A stretch of DNA of 64,000 bases from Maratus speciosus (Eukaryota; Arthropoda; Arachnida; Araneae; Salticidae): NCBI GenBank assembly GCA_963932465.1, contig OZ010792.1, positions 186,591,377 through 186,655,376 on the forward strand. The letters run 5' to 3'. The notes under the pieces were generated by a model, which saw only the letters and a program-made list of their open reading frames with translations, ran no database searches and was not told the origin of the DNA. The position numbers were made by a program, and so were the translations under genes. The first letter of the stretch is position 1, and each line of letters begins with the position of its first letter. Below are positions 45,774-56,690 of the stretch, piece by piece.

Positions 45774-48700
45774 AAAAGCTACCTATTGCAGCCGTTCGGA
45801 GGAAAGCGATTTCAAAAAATTTTGGTATATTTTCATCGATCATGACCCCCAGACCCCGAAACCACCCTCCGTTCAAAATTGATATATATATATATATATA
45901 TATATACAGTCGAACCCGGTTAAGACGCGTTTCAAGGGAGTGGGTAAAAGTCGCGTATTAAGCGGGATCGCGTATTAAACGTGATTTGTATAATGTTGCA
46001 GGAACTGGGCTTATTTACAACATCTAATCGTCTAAATGAACTTTAGAACTTTCATTTATATGTTTACGATCGAAATTTGTATCTTTTAGTTATACTTAGA
46101 TTAAAATTTAATTTAACTTAACTTTAATTCATTGTTTCTTTTCATAGAACCACATGGATTAATAACTGAAAACAAAAAGTAAATTCAAACGGCTTTATTA
46201 TGGATTATATGCTGCAACCAAAAATAAAAAAATAATTTCACGCTAGACTAATTTTTTAACAGAACTAAAAAAAAATTTACCTTCGAAGCACTTGTTAAAA
46301 TCATATTTAGTACTTGTGATAATGAGTGCAATTATAATCTGTCCTTTTTTTTGTTATAAGAAAAACTATCCGGATTAATAGTATTTGTGTAAAAAATATT
46401 GTTAGTTTAGCAAGGAGTAACGAAAACATAAGAGATTTAAACAACCGCAGTCGTATTTAATTTTTACGAGTTTCATTTTTTTTGCCTGCATAATGAAACA
46501 TAGTAGAATATAACGTACATTTAAAATCTCACTAACAAGGTATACTAATCTTTAATCGTAATAATTTCATGACGTATCTGAGTATCCTGAATTCGTCTAT
46601 CTATCTCTAAACCATACAGGAAGCTAAAGATAAAAGAATGTTAGGACGCAGTATCAAACAAGAATTGTAGTGTTGCTAATTTAGCGGGTTTTTTAAAATT
46701 CAAATATCTCTTACTATTTTCGATTAGTAATGTTCGCATTAATTAATCTGTTATTAAATAAAATAAATATTACTATTCGTAAGCAGTGTTTCTTATTTGA
46801 ATATAAAAAAAATCTAATAAATTGGCAACACTGAAGAAGAAACAAGGAATTCGCATCTTGATCAATGAATTCGCGTCTTAAGCGTGAATTTTTTGCCTCA
46901 AAGGACCGAAAATTTCTCGCGTATTAAGCGGGATCGCGTATTAACCATTCGCTTATTAAACGGGATATTTTTACAATAGCCTTATGGGCGATATTCAAGG
47001 GACCGGAAAAAATCCGCGTATTAAGCGGGATCGCGTATTAACCGTGAGCGTCTTAACCGGGTTCCACTGTATATATATATATATATATATCTGACCTATG
47101 TCACACTGTAACTCTCGTATTTATGAACCGATTTGGATGTAATTCGGTGTGTAGATAGTACATACCAATGTCTCGACCGAGTTCGTTGGCCAGCTTCATC
47201 CGCCATTTTGTTTCAAAATGGCGGCCATTTAAATTTTTTTTAAAAATTTAAAATTTGAAATGTGGTACCATAAAATTGAAAATGGAAAAATATTTTTTTC
47301 TTATGTATTTGACCTTTATACAAAGACTCCGTAGCAGTTTTTGTTTCGTCTATATCTTAAAAAATGGCTGAGTTATAGCATTTTGAATTTCTAGCGAAGC
47401 TGACATTTTGAAACGTCCTGAATTTTGTCACGCGATAAAAGGCGTATTTAAGAACCGATTTGGATGTAACTTCGTTTATACATAGTACAGACCAATGTCT
47501 CGAACGAGTTCGTTGGCCAGCTTCATCCGCCATCTTGTTTAAAAATGGCGGCCATTTAAAATTTTAAGAAAAATTTAAATTTGAAATGTGGTAGCAAAAA
47601 ATTGAAAATTGAAAAAATATTTTTTTCTTATGTGTTTGACCTTGATAAAAAGATTCGGGAGCAGTTTTTGTTTCGTCTATATCTTAAAAAATGGCTGAGT
47701 TATAGCATTTTGAATTTCTAGCGTGGCTGACATTTTGAAACGTCCTGATTTTTGCCACGTGATAACAAACGTATTTATGAACCGATTTGGATGTACCTTG
47801 GTGTGTACATAGTACATACAAATAACTCAACCGAGTTCGTTGACCAGCTTCATTCGCCATCTTGTTTCAAAATGGTGGCCATTTAAAAAAATAAAAAAAA
47901 AATAAATTTAAAATGAGATACCAAAAAATTGGAAAATGAAAAAGATTTTTTTTGTATGTGTTTGACCTTAATACAAAGATTCCGGAACAGGTTTTGTTTC
48001 GTCTACATCTAAAAAAATGGCTGAGTTATAACATTTTGAATTTCTATTGTGGCTGACATTTTAAAACGACCTGATTTTTGTCACGCGATAACAGGCGTAT
48101 TTATGAACCGATTTGAATGTAACTTGGTGTGTACATAGTACATACAAATAACTCAACCGAGTTCGTTGACCAGCTTCATTCGCCATCTTGTTTCAAAATG
48201 GTGGCCATTTAAAAAAATTAAAATGAGATACCAAAAAATTGGAAAATGAAAAAGATTTTTTTGTATGTGTTTGACCTTATATACAAAGATTCCGGAACAG
48301 GTTTTGTTTCGTCTACATCTAAAAAAATGGCTGAGTTATAACATTTTGAATTTCTATTGTGGCTGACATTTTAAAACGACCTGATTTTTGTCACGCGATA
48401 ACAGGCGTATTTATGAACCGATTTGAATGTAACTTGGTCTGTACATAGTACATACCAATGTCTCGACCGAGTTCGTTGGCCAGCTTCATTCGCCATCTTG
48501 TTTCAAAAGGGTTGCCATTTAAAAAAATGTAATTTAAAATTTAAAATGAGGTATTAAAAAATTGGAAAATGAAAAAGATTTTTTTTATGTGTTTGGCCTT
48601 GATACAAAGATTCTGGAGCAGTTTTTGTTTCTGAAAATTTGTTCTTTTGTTTATATCTTAAAAAGTGGTTGAATTATAGCACTTTGAATTTCTATCATGG

Positions 48701-49422
48701 CTAACACTTTGAAACGATCTTGTATTTGTCACGCGATACCACACTTATTCGCCTATTTCTATGGAAGAAGGCATGTGGATAGTATACATCAATATCTCGA
48801 CCAAGTTCGCTGGCCAGCTTCATCAGCCATCTTGTTTCAAAATGGCGGCCATTAAATTAAAAAATATATATATTTAAAGTGAGGTGCAAAAAAATTAGAA
48901 ATTGAAAAAGGTTTCTTTCTTAAGTATTTGACCTTGACATAAGGATTCAGGAGCAATTTTTTGTTTGTCTTTATCTTAAAAAATGGCTCAGATATAGCAG
49001 TTTCAATTTCTAAAGTGGGTGACATTTTGAAAAATCTGATTTTTTGCGTGCGACAGCAGTCGTATATATCTACCGATTCCGATATGAGTGAGCATGTGCA
49101 CAGCAATTACTAAGGTCTCGACCAAGTTCACTGGTTAGCCTCATCTACCATGTTGTCTTAAAATAGCAGGCACTTTAAGAAATCGCCGAATTTGGCAGCC
49201 AAATATAAGTGACTTTAAATAAAAGCAGCTTGGATAAAGCTGACTAATTTCGCGAAATTCTCATTCATAATGATTTAGTATTGATAAAAATTAGTATTGA
49301 ATCTCCTACATTCGGTTTCCACTTAATTGAGCTTCGTGTGTTTGAATAATATAAGTTGGCTTTTTAAAAATAAGGAATATGAAAGCTACCTCTTCCTCCC
49401 GGCACTGGCCGGAAGGACTTTT
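45764..49422 (+). mobile_element. Family D element D2, inverted partner of D1, interrupted by a MITE
   Basis: It starts AAAGCTACCTATTGCAGCC immediately beside the D1 head and carries the same order of head, (AT)n, monomers and tail in the opposite direction. It ends at CCGGAAGGACTTTTT. The outer part of the terminal repeat is missing at the outer end, and at the inner end the hairpin is shared with D1. The monomers at 47100-49050 mirror those of D1 one for one. A 1163-bp MITE sits in its (AT)n tract. Confidence 0.72.
45907..47069. mobile_element. 1163-bp pogo/Tigger-like MITE with TA duplication
   Basis: Left end CAGTCGAACCCGGTTAAGAC and right end (reverse complement) CAGTGGAACCCGGTTAAGAC, one mismatch over the first 20 bases, with TA on each side (45905-45906, 47070-47071). 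CAGT ends with GAACCCGGTTAA and TA targets fit the pogo/Tigger branch. Subterminal words CGCGTATTAAGCGGGATCG repeat on both sides (about 45952-45985, 46918-46965, 47010-47042), likely transposase-binding repeats. The middle is AT-rich and has no recognisable transposase. Confidence 0.8.
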
Positions 49423-49477
49423 TCAATGATGGTCCGGGCACAGTTTCTTCCCGGGCAACGCCGGGCGGGTCAGCTAG

Positions 49478-49915
49478 TACTCTTATATATTGTTAAAACG
49501 CGTTGTTTGACAAAACTGAAAGAGTTGCGTGAGAAGGCCACGCATGGATCTTTTTTTTTTTTTAGGATAACGCTAATAGATTTTTTACGTTTAATATATT
49601 TTCTTAGCATGCCCACTAAACATACTAAAAATCAAAGTTATATGAAAAACAGCAATAATGCGTTCAATTAAAGTTTTGAAATGTATTATAAGCGATATTT
49701 TCATATGGGTCTGGTGTCAGGATCTAACAGCCGAAGAAATCGGCAAAGATCGCTTTTTACAATTAGCCTTTTTGATTCTGCTCATTTCAATGGTTTAAGC
49801 GCGATATTCGATTACATCTTAATATGTGTTTTATTTATGTTTTATTGTTTTTCCTATTGATTACTGGATGTTGTAATTTCGTTATAGAATATAACTGGAA
49901 ACTAATGATGAACTA
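49478..49915. other. Unassigned DNA beside the Helitron
   Basis: No gene and no clear repeat. Confidence 0.4.
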
Positions 49916-49945
49916 CACTGCTCAAAAAAATTAGGGGAGCAAGCA
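49916..49945 (+). mobile_element. Solo mariner/Tc1-type terminal sequence
   Basis: CACTGCTCAAAAAAATTAGG preceded by TA looks like a Tc1/mariner terminal inverted repeat. I found no matching opposite end nearby, so it is a truncated remnant. Confidence 0.45.
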
Positions 49946-49980
49946 AAAAAGTGAAGAAACAAAAACAAACAGCACAAAAA

Positions 49981-50162
49981 CAGCTCAGAGAACGGCCAAA
50001 AACAACACGATCGGGGCGCACGGAGGAAATATGACAGACACAAGAATCCGTTTTCTACGCTGATTATCTGTCGAACGGCATTCTGCGATTCTTGTTTTGA
50101 CGCTGTCATATGCAAATTTCCTCCGTGCGCCCCAATCGTGTTTTTGGCCGTTCGCCGAGCTG
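49981..50162. mobile_element. 182-bp hairpin MITE or inverted repeat
   Basis: CAGCTCAGAGAACGGCCAAA... on the left is mirrored by GGCCGTTCGCCGAGCTG on the right. The shared inner words are CACGATCGGGGCGCACGG/CGTGCGCCCCAATCGTG, ATGACAG/CTGTCAT and ACAAGAATC/GATTCTTGT. Arms of about 80 bp are visible. It is GC-richer than its surroundings. Open frames through it are artefacts of the hairpin. Confidence 0.7.
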
Positions 50163-50469
50163 TGTTTTGTGCATGCATAACGCGTCCGTTTATTGCGATA
50201 CACATACCGTTCGAGCGCTATTTAGGGTTTTCGCATGCACTGATCGTTTTGCGACAAAAAAAAAGGGCATTGCCATTCGAAAATTTCAAGTTTCTGTACC
50301 TATAACCGTAACCGTGAGCGTCAATTTGATGCCGTTCACAGAATCCCGAGCTCATACCTCTGAATAACTATATCTGAAATCTCATCTCGATCGGTTAAAC
50401 GGACCGGCCGCTAGAGTTCCATATATCAGCAAAGTTTTTTTTATGACCGCCCTGTATTTATTAATTCGG
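50163..50469. other. Unassigned DNA
   Basis: Moderate GC with no repeat structure I can name. The phrase ATCTCATCTCGATCGGTTAAACGGACC (about 50378) resembles the recurring core motif of the tandem-core families. Confidence 0.35.
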
Positions 50470-51365
50470 CTTGTCTATCCGTGATCTAATTATAGTCCAT
50501 TTAGATGGGCACTAAAACTCAAAAGTATTCCGTTACATTATGGCCTATGAGGGAAAATCATTTGCCGTATATTTTAATGGTGTTACACTACTTCAACATA
50601 ATAAAATTTATATACAGTATCAAGGTGAATTACAAGATGGTTACTATGGGATATGTTATGCGTAGCATTTACAGTTCGTATTCATGGGCACCCAAAAGAA
50701 TGCCGTTACATTAAGACCTATTGGGAAAAATCGATTGCAGTGTATTTTAATGATGTTGCTCTATTTCAAACATATTGAAATTTATATACATCACTAAGGT
50801 GCCCTACAAGATGATTACTATAGAATAGGGCGTGCATAACATTTATTGTTCTTTAATAAACAGGGACACTCAAAAGAATTCGGCTACAGTAAATGTCTAA
50901 GAGCAATAATTCCTGGAAGTGCGCTTTCCTTTATGGTATGCGTTTTTAAATTTAACCAATTTTTTTCATGTTACTAGTTGTGAATAAATTATATAGATCC
51001 TATACAGGGCTTCCCAAAAGAATTCGAGTACATTTACTTTTATTGATGGAAATTGCTGAAGGGTAATTTTCAGCTGAGTTATGCAGTTCCTAACTGAAAC
51101 TAACTTTTTTGCATCCAATGCAGTATCTATGCAAATCTATGGATATCATATACAGGGATTCACAAACGAATTTAGATATTTTTCAGTCTATAGATGTTAA
51201 TGGCTGGTATCAGTTTTTTAAATATGTTATGCGTTTTCCGAATGGCTTATTTAGACACCATCTTTCACCTTACTAAACGATGGAGTTTTGTTTCAGTATT
51301 TTGAATGTGTTGGAAAGTGCTCCGTAATCCAGGTTTGTCGCACGATTTTTTCTTCTCGATCTCAT
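50470..51365 (+). mobile_element. Family B tandem-core element, copy 2
   Basis: Monomers begin near 50505, 50684, 50860, 51003 and 51153 with GGGCAC/ACAGGG...CAAAAGAATTCCGTTAC-type words. The last monomer and its exit (ATCAGTTTTTTAAAT.TGTTATGCGTTTTC, GTGTTGGAAAGT, TTTCTTCTCG) match 17150-17375 of copy 1, so the two share monomer order. The left part containing the GTCY tract seems to be missing here. Confidence 0.6.
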
Positions 51366-51736
51366 TCGTATGAATTTTGTTCCATAATTTTTCTTTTTAT
51401 TTAGGAACTTGTATGCTACTCGCTTGATCTGTTCTTGTTCTCGTTTGTCCTCTTATCTCATTTCTAATTCGCAAATTTGGCATCTTCTTTTCAGAGAAAA
51501 TTAAAAATATGAAAAGGGTATCGTTTATATAGAACATTTTATCGTTATTTTATCGTTGATAAATTAATGAGAGAGTTTTGGAAGGAGGGATGTGGAGTTG
51601 AATTAAATAAGTAGTGGCAAGTCGATCTATCAAAGTATCCAGTTAAAATTGGATATATTTTACTTTGATTTAAGCTCAGTAAATAACGTAAATGTTTTCC
51701 GTGCTAAAAGAACTAGTATGTTGTGGCCATCACAAA
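51366..51736. other. AT-rich DNA, nothing recognised
   Basis: A spacer between the family B and family C copies. Confidence 0.4.
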
Positions 51737-54700
51737 ACTTTCTTCTATATGAATCACGTCAATTAAATCATTTAAATAGTACTGGAAATTACATCAATTT
51801 AGCACCAATTCATACCAAAGTATATCTGAATTGGAAGTTTGATGAAAATTCGTGCATTAGTTCTTGAGATAGAGCTATAGCGGAAATTCTGAAAAATGTA
51901 GCATAGCAGCGCCACCCGCTGTGGGATTTGCACCAAAACATAAGCAGCACTAATTCATATCAAGGTATACCTGAATCTAAAGTTTGTTGAAAATCCAAGC
52001 ATTAGTTCTCGTGATAGAGCTATAGTGGAAATACTGAAAAATGCAGCATAGCAGCGCCATCTGTTGAGCGATTTGCACCAAAACATAAACAGCACTAATT
52101 CATATCAAGGTATATCTGAATCTAAAGTTAGTTGAAAACCCAAGCATTAGTTCTTATGATAGGGCTATTGCGGAAATCGACAAAAAATGCAGCAATAGCA
52201 GCGCCACCTGTTGAGCGATGTACACCAAAATGTATAAAACATCAATTCGTGTCAAGGACTAACTGAATCTGAAGTTTGATGAAAATCCGTGCATTGGTTC
52301 TGAAGATTGAGCTATTGTGAAAATCGGGAAAAATATTGCATAGCAGCACCACCTGTTGAGCGATTTACACCAAAACATAAACAGCACTAATTCATGTCCA
52401 GGTATACCTGAATCTGAAGTTGGTTGAAAATCCAAGCATTAGTTCTTGTGATAGAGCTATTTCGGAAATCGACAAAAAATACAGCATAGTAGTGCCACCT
52501 GTTGAGCGATGTACACCAAAAGGTGCAAAACGTCAACTCATGTCAAGAACTAACTGAATCTGAAGTTGGATGAAAATCCGTGCATTGGTTCTTGAGATAG
52601 AGCTATTACGAAAATCGTGTAAATGCTGCAAAATGCAGCATAGACGTTAGGCGATTTACACCAAAACATTACCAGCATCAATGCATATCAACGAATAACT
52701 GAATCTGAAGTTTGATGAAAATCCGTGCATTGGTTCTGAAGATTGAGCTATTGTGAAAATCGGGAAAAATATTGCATAGCAGCACCACCTGTTGAGCGAT
52801 TTACACCAAAACATAAACAGCACTAATTCATGTCCAGGTATACCTGAATCTGAAGTTGGTTGAAAATCCAAGCATTAGTTCTTGTGATAGAGCTATTTCG
52901 GAAATCGACAAAAAATACAGCATAGCAGTGCCACCTGTTGAGCGATGTACACCAAAAGGTGCAAAACGTCAACTCATGTCAAGGACTAACTGAATCTGAA
53001 GTTGGATGAAAATCCGTGCATTGGTTCTTGAGATAGAGCTATTACGAAAATCGTGTAAATGCTGCAAAATGCAGCATAGACGTTAGGCGATTTACACCAA
53101 AACATTACCAGCATCAATGCATATCAACGAATAACTGAATCTGAAGTTTGATGAAAATCCGTGCATTGGTTCTGAAGATTGAGCTATTGTGAAAATCGGG
53201 AAAAATATTGCATAGCAGCACCACCTGTTGAGCGATTTACACCAAAACATAAACAGCACTAATTCATGTCCAGGTATACCTGAATCTGAAGTTGGTTGAA
53301 AATCCAAGCATTAGTTCTTGTGATAGAGCTATTTCGGAAATCGACAAAAAATACAGCATAGCAGTGCCACCTGTTGAGCGATGTACACGAAAAGGTGCAA
53401 AACGTCAACTCATGTCAAGGACTAACTGAATCTGAAGTTGGATGAAAATCCGTGCATTGGTTCTTGAGATAGAGCTATTACGAAAATCGTGTAAATGCTG
53501 CAAAATGCAGCATAGACGTTAGGCGATTTACACCAAAACATTACCAGCATCAATGCATATCAACGAATAACTGAATCTGAAGTTTGATGAAAATCCGTGC
53601 ATTGGTTCTGAAGATTGAGCTATTGTGAAAATCGGGAAAAATATTGCATAGCAGCACCACCTGTTGAGCCATTTACACCAAAACATAAACAGCACTAATT
53701 CATGTCCAGGTATACCTGAATCTGAAGTTGGTTGAAAATCCAAGCATTAGTTCTTGTGATAGAGCTATTTCGGAAATCGACAAAAAATACAGCATAGCAG
53801 TGCCACCTGTTGAGCGATGTACACCAAAAGGTGCAAAACGTCAACTCATGTCAAGGACTAACTGAATCTGAAGTTGGATGAAAATCCGTGCATTGGTTCT
53901 TGAGATAGAGCTATTACGAAAATCGTGTAAATGCTGCAAAATGCAGCATAGACGTTAGGCGATTTACACCAAAACATTACCAGCATCAATGCATATCAAC
54001 GAATAACTGAATCTGAAGTTTGATGAAAATCCGTGCATTGGTTCTGAAGATTGAGCTATTGTGAAAATCGGGAAAAATATTGCATAGCAGCACCACCTGT
54101 TGAGCGATTTACACCAAAACATAAACAGCACTAATTCATGTCCAGGTATACCTGAATCTGAAGTTGGTTGAAAATCCAAGCATTAGTTCTTGTGATAGAG
54201 CTATTTCGGAAATCGACAAAAAATACAGCATAGCAGTGCCACCTGTTGAGCGATGTACACCAAAAGGTGCAAAACGTCAACTCATGTCAAGGACTAACTG
54301 AATCTGAAGTTGGATGAAAATCCGTGCATTGGTTCTTGAGATAGAGCTATTACGAAAATCGTGTAAATGCTGCAAAATGCAGCATAGACGTTAGGCGATT
54401 TACACCAAAACATTACCAGCATCAATGCATATCAACGAATAACTGAATCTGAAGTTTGATGAAAATCCGTGCATTGGTTCTGAAGATTGAGCTATTGTGA
54501 AAATCGGGAAAAATATTGCATAGCAGCACCACCTGTTGAGCGATTTACACCAAAACATAAACAGCACTAATTCATGTCCAGGTATACCTGAATCTGAAGT
54601 TGGTTGAAAATCCAAGCATTAGTTCTTGTGATAGAGCTATTTCGGAAATCGACAAAAAATACAGCATAGCAGTGCCACCTGTTGAGCGATGTACACCAAA

Positions 54701-56690
54701 AGGTGCAAAACGTCAACTCATGTCAAGGACTAACTGAATCTGAAGTTGGATGAAAATCCGTGCATTGGTTCTTGAGATAGAGCTATTACGAAAATCGTGT
54801 AAATGCTGCAAAATGCAGCATAGACGTTAGGCGATTTACACCAAAACATTACCAGCATCAATGCATATCAACGAATAACTGAATCTGAAATTTGATGAAA
54901 ATCCGTGCATTGGTTCTGAAGATTGAGCTATTGTGAAAATCGGGAAAAATATTGCATAGCAGCACCACCTGTTGAGCGATTTGCACCAAAACATAAACAG
55001 CACTAATTCATGTCCAGGTATACCTGAATCTGAAGTTGGTTGAAAATCCAAGCATTAGTTCTTGTGATAGAGCTATTTCGGAAATCGACAAAAAATACAG
55101 CATAGCAGTGCCACCTGTTGAGCGATGTACACCAAAAGGTGCAAAACGTCAACTCATGTCAAGGACTAACTGAATCTGAAGTTGGATGAAAATCCGTGCA
55201 TTGGTTCTTGAGATAGAGCTATTACGAAAATCGTGTAAATGCTGCAAAATGCAGCATAGACGTTAGGCGATTTACACCAAAACATTACCAGCATCAATGC
55301 ATATCAACGAATAACTGAATCTGAAATTTGATGAAAATCCGTGCATTGGTTCTGAAGATTGAGCTATTGTGAAAATCGGGAAAAATATTGCATAGCAGCA
55401 CCACCTGTTGAGCGATTTGCACCAAAACATAAACAGCACTAATTCATGTCCAGGTATACCTGAATCTGAAGTTGGTTGAAAATCCAAGCATTAGTTCTTG
55501 TGATAGAGCTATTTCGGAAATCGACAAAAAATACAGCATAGCAGTGCCACCTGTTGAGCGATGTACACCAAAAGGTGCAAAACGTCAACTCATGTCAAGG
55601 ACTAACTGAATCTGAAGTTGGATGAAAATCCGTGCATTGGTTCTTGAGATAGAGCTATTACGAAAATCGTGTAAATGCTGCAAAATGCAGCATAGACGTT
55701 AGGCGATTTACACCAAAACATTACCAGCATCAATGCATATCAACGAATAACTGAATCTGAAGTTTGATGAAAATCCGTGCATTGGTTCTGAAGATTGAGC
55801 TATTGTGAAAATCGGGAAAAATATTGCATAGCAGCACCACCTGTTGAGCGATTTACACCAAAACATAAACAGCACTAATTCATGTCCAGGTATACCTGAA
55901 TCTGAAGTTGGTTGAAAATCCAAGCATTAGTTCTTGTGATAGAGCTATTTCGGAAATCGACAAAAAATACAGCATAGCAGTGCCACCTGTTGAGCGATGT
56001 ACACCAAAAGGTGCAAAACGTCAACTCATGTCAAGGACTAACTGAATCTGAAGTTGGATGAAAATCCGTGCATTGGTTCTGAAGACTGAGCTATTGTGAA
56101 AATCGGGGAAAATATTGCATAGTAGCATCACCTGTTGCGCGATTAACACCAAAACATAAACAGCACCAATTCATGTCCAGGTATATCTGAATCTGAAGTT
56201 TGTTGAAAATCCAAGCATTAGTTCTTGAGATAGAGCTATTGCGGAAATCGCAGCAAATGCAGCATAACAGCGCCACCTGCTGAGCGATTTGCACTAAAAT
56301 ATATAAAACGTCAATTCATGTCAAGGACTAACTGAATCTGAAGTTTGATGAAAATACGTGCATTAGTTCTGGAGATTGGACTATTGTGGAAATTGTGAAA
56401 AATGTTGCATAGCAGCGCCAACTGATCAGCGATTTACACCAAAAACTAATCAGCACCAATTTATATCAGGGACTAACTGAATATAAATTTTTATTAAATT
56501 TCGTGCATTAGTTTTTGAGATAGAGCGCCCACAAAATTTGTGTCACATACAGACAGACTCACAGACAGACATTTTGTAAAAACATGTTTTTGGAATCTCT
56601 GGCCCCCAAAACGTGTAAATCCGTCGAAAACTAAAAGTCGAAAATTTTCACGAATCCAATACTTTCTTCTTGTAAAGATCGAAGAAAGTA
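51737..56690 (-). mobile_element. Family C tandem-core element, copy 2, expanded
   Basis: The left end ACTTTCTTCTATAT (51737) and right end AGATCGAAGAAAGT (to 56690) correspond to the ends of copy 1 read in the other orientation. Near the right end lie the GTCTGTCTG-type tract (on the plus strand CAGACAGAC, about 56550-56570) and the CCGTCGAAAACTAAAAGTCG segment. Between them are monomers of about 145 bp. In the middle, three-monomer blocks of 436 bp have been amplified (see next entry), making this copy almost five times longer than copy 1. Non-coding. Confidence 0.75.
52264..56050. repeat. 436-bp higher-order tandem repeat, about nine copies
   Basis: The anchor GAATCTGAAGTTTGATGAAA recurs at intervals of exactly 436 bp, near 52264, 52700, 53136, 53572, 54008, 54444, 54880, 55316 and 55752. 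Each unit holds three different monomers of about 145 bp marked by TTGTGAAAATCGGG, TTTCGGAAATCGAC and TTACGAAAATCGTG. Units differ by only a few bases. A 71-residue open frame repeats in every unit and is a by-product of the repeat, not a gene. Confidence 0.95.

Larger units (their letters stand above)
43035..49477 (+). mobile_element. Helitron carrying a family D head-to-head dimer
   Basis: The 5' end is TCTATATATATATATACC (TC at 43035, host A before it). The 3' end is a GC-rich hairpin (CCCGGGCAACGCCGGG) followed by CGGGTCAGCTAG and host T (49478). These are standard Helitron ends with A/T insertion and no target duplication. After a 5' region of about 200 bp, a basic ORF start survives (43232-43501). 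The rest of the Rep-helicase gene is absent. From 43550 to about 49422 the interior is family D, itself interrupted by a pogo-like MITE. About 50 bp of Helitron sequence remains before the 3' end. Confidence 0.75.

Noticed and set aside
43550..49422. One giant foldback element with 2-kb inverted repeats
   Set aside because: The presence of two full heads in the centre and perfect 22-bp terminal repeats on D1 make two head-to-head elements the simpler reading.
49327..49671. A gene pair sharing an N-terminus (43339-43662 minus and 49327-49671 plus)
   Set aside because: The shared 32 residues are translated from the inverted family D tails; downstream the frames diverge into unrelated DNA.
49981..50205. 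Protein-coding frames on both strands in the GC-richer block
   Set aside because: They are produced by the hairpin MITE and share no domain with known proteins.
52656..55923. Eight identical 71-residue open frames spaced by 436 bp
   Set aside because: They simply follow the tandem repeat. There is no start context, domain or codon bias, and the frame is a by-product of the monomers.
52264..56050. CRISPR array
   Set aside because: The units are contiguous 436-bp tandem repeats without unique spacers, in eukaryotic DNA.
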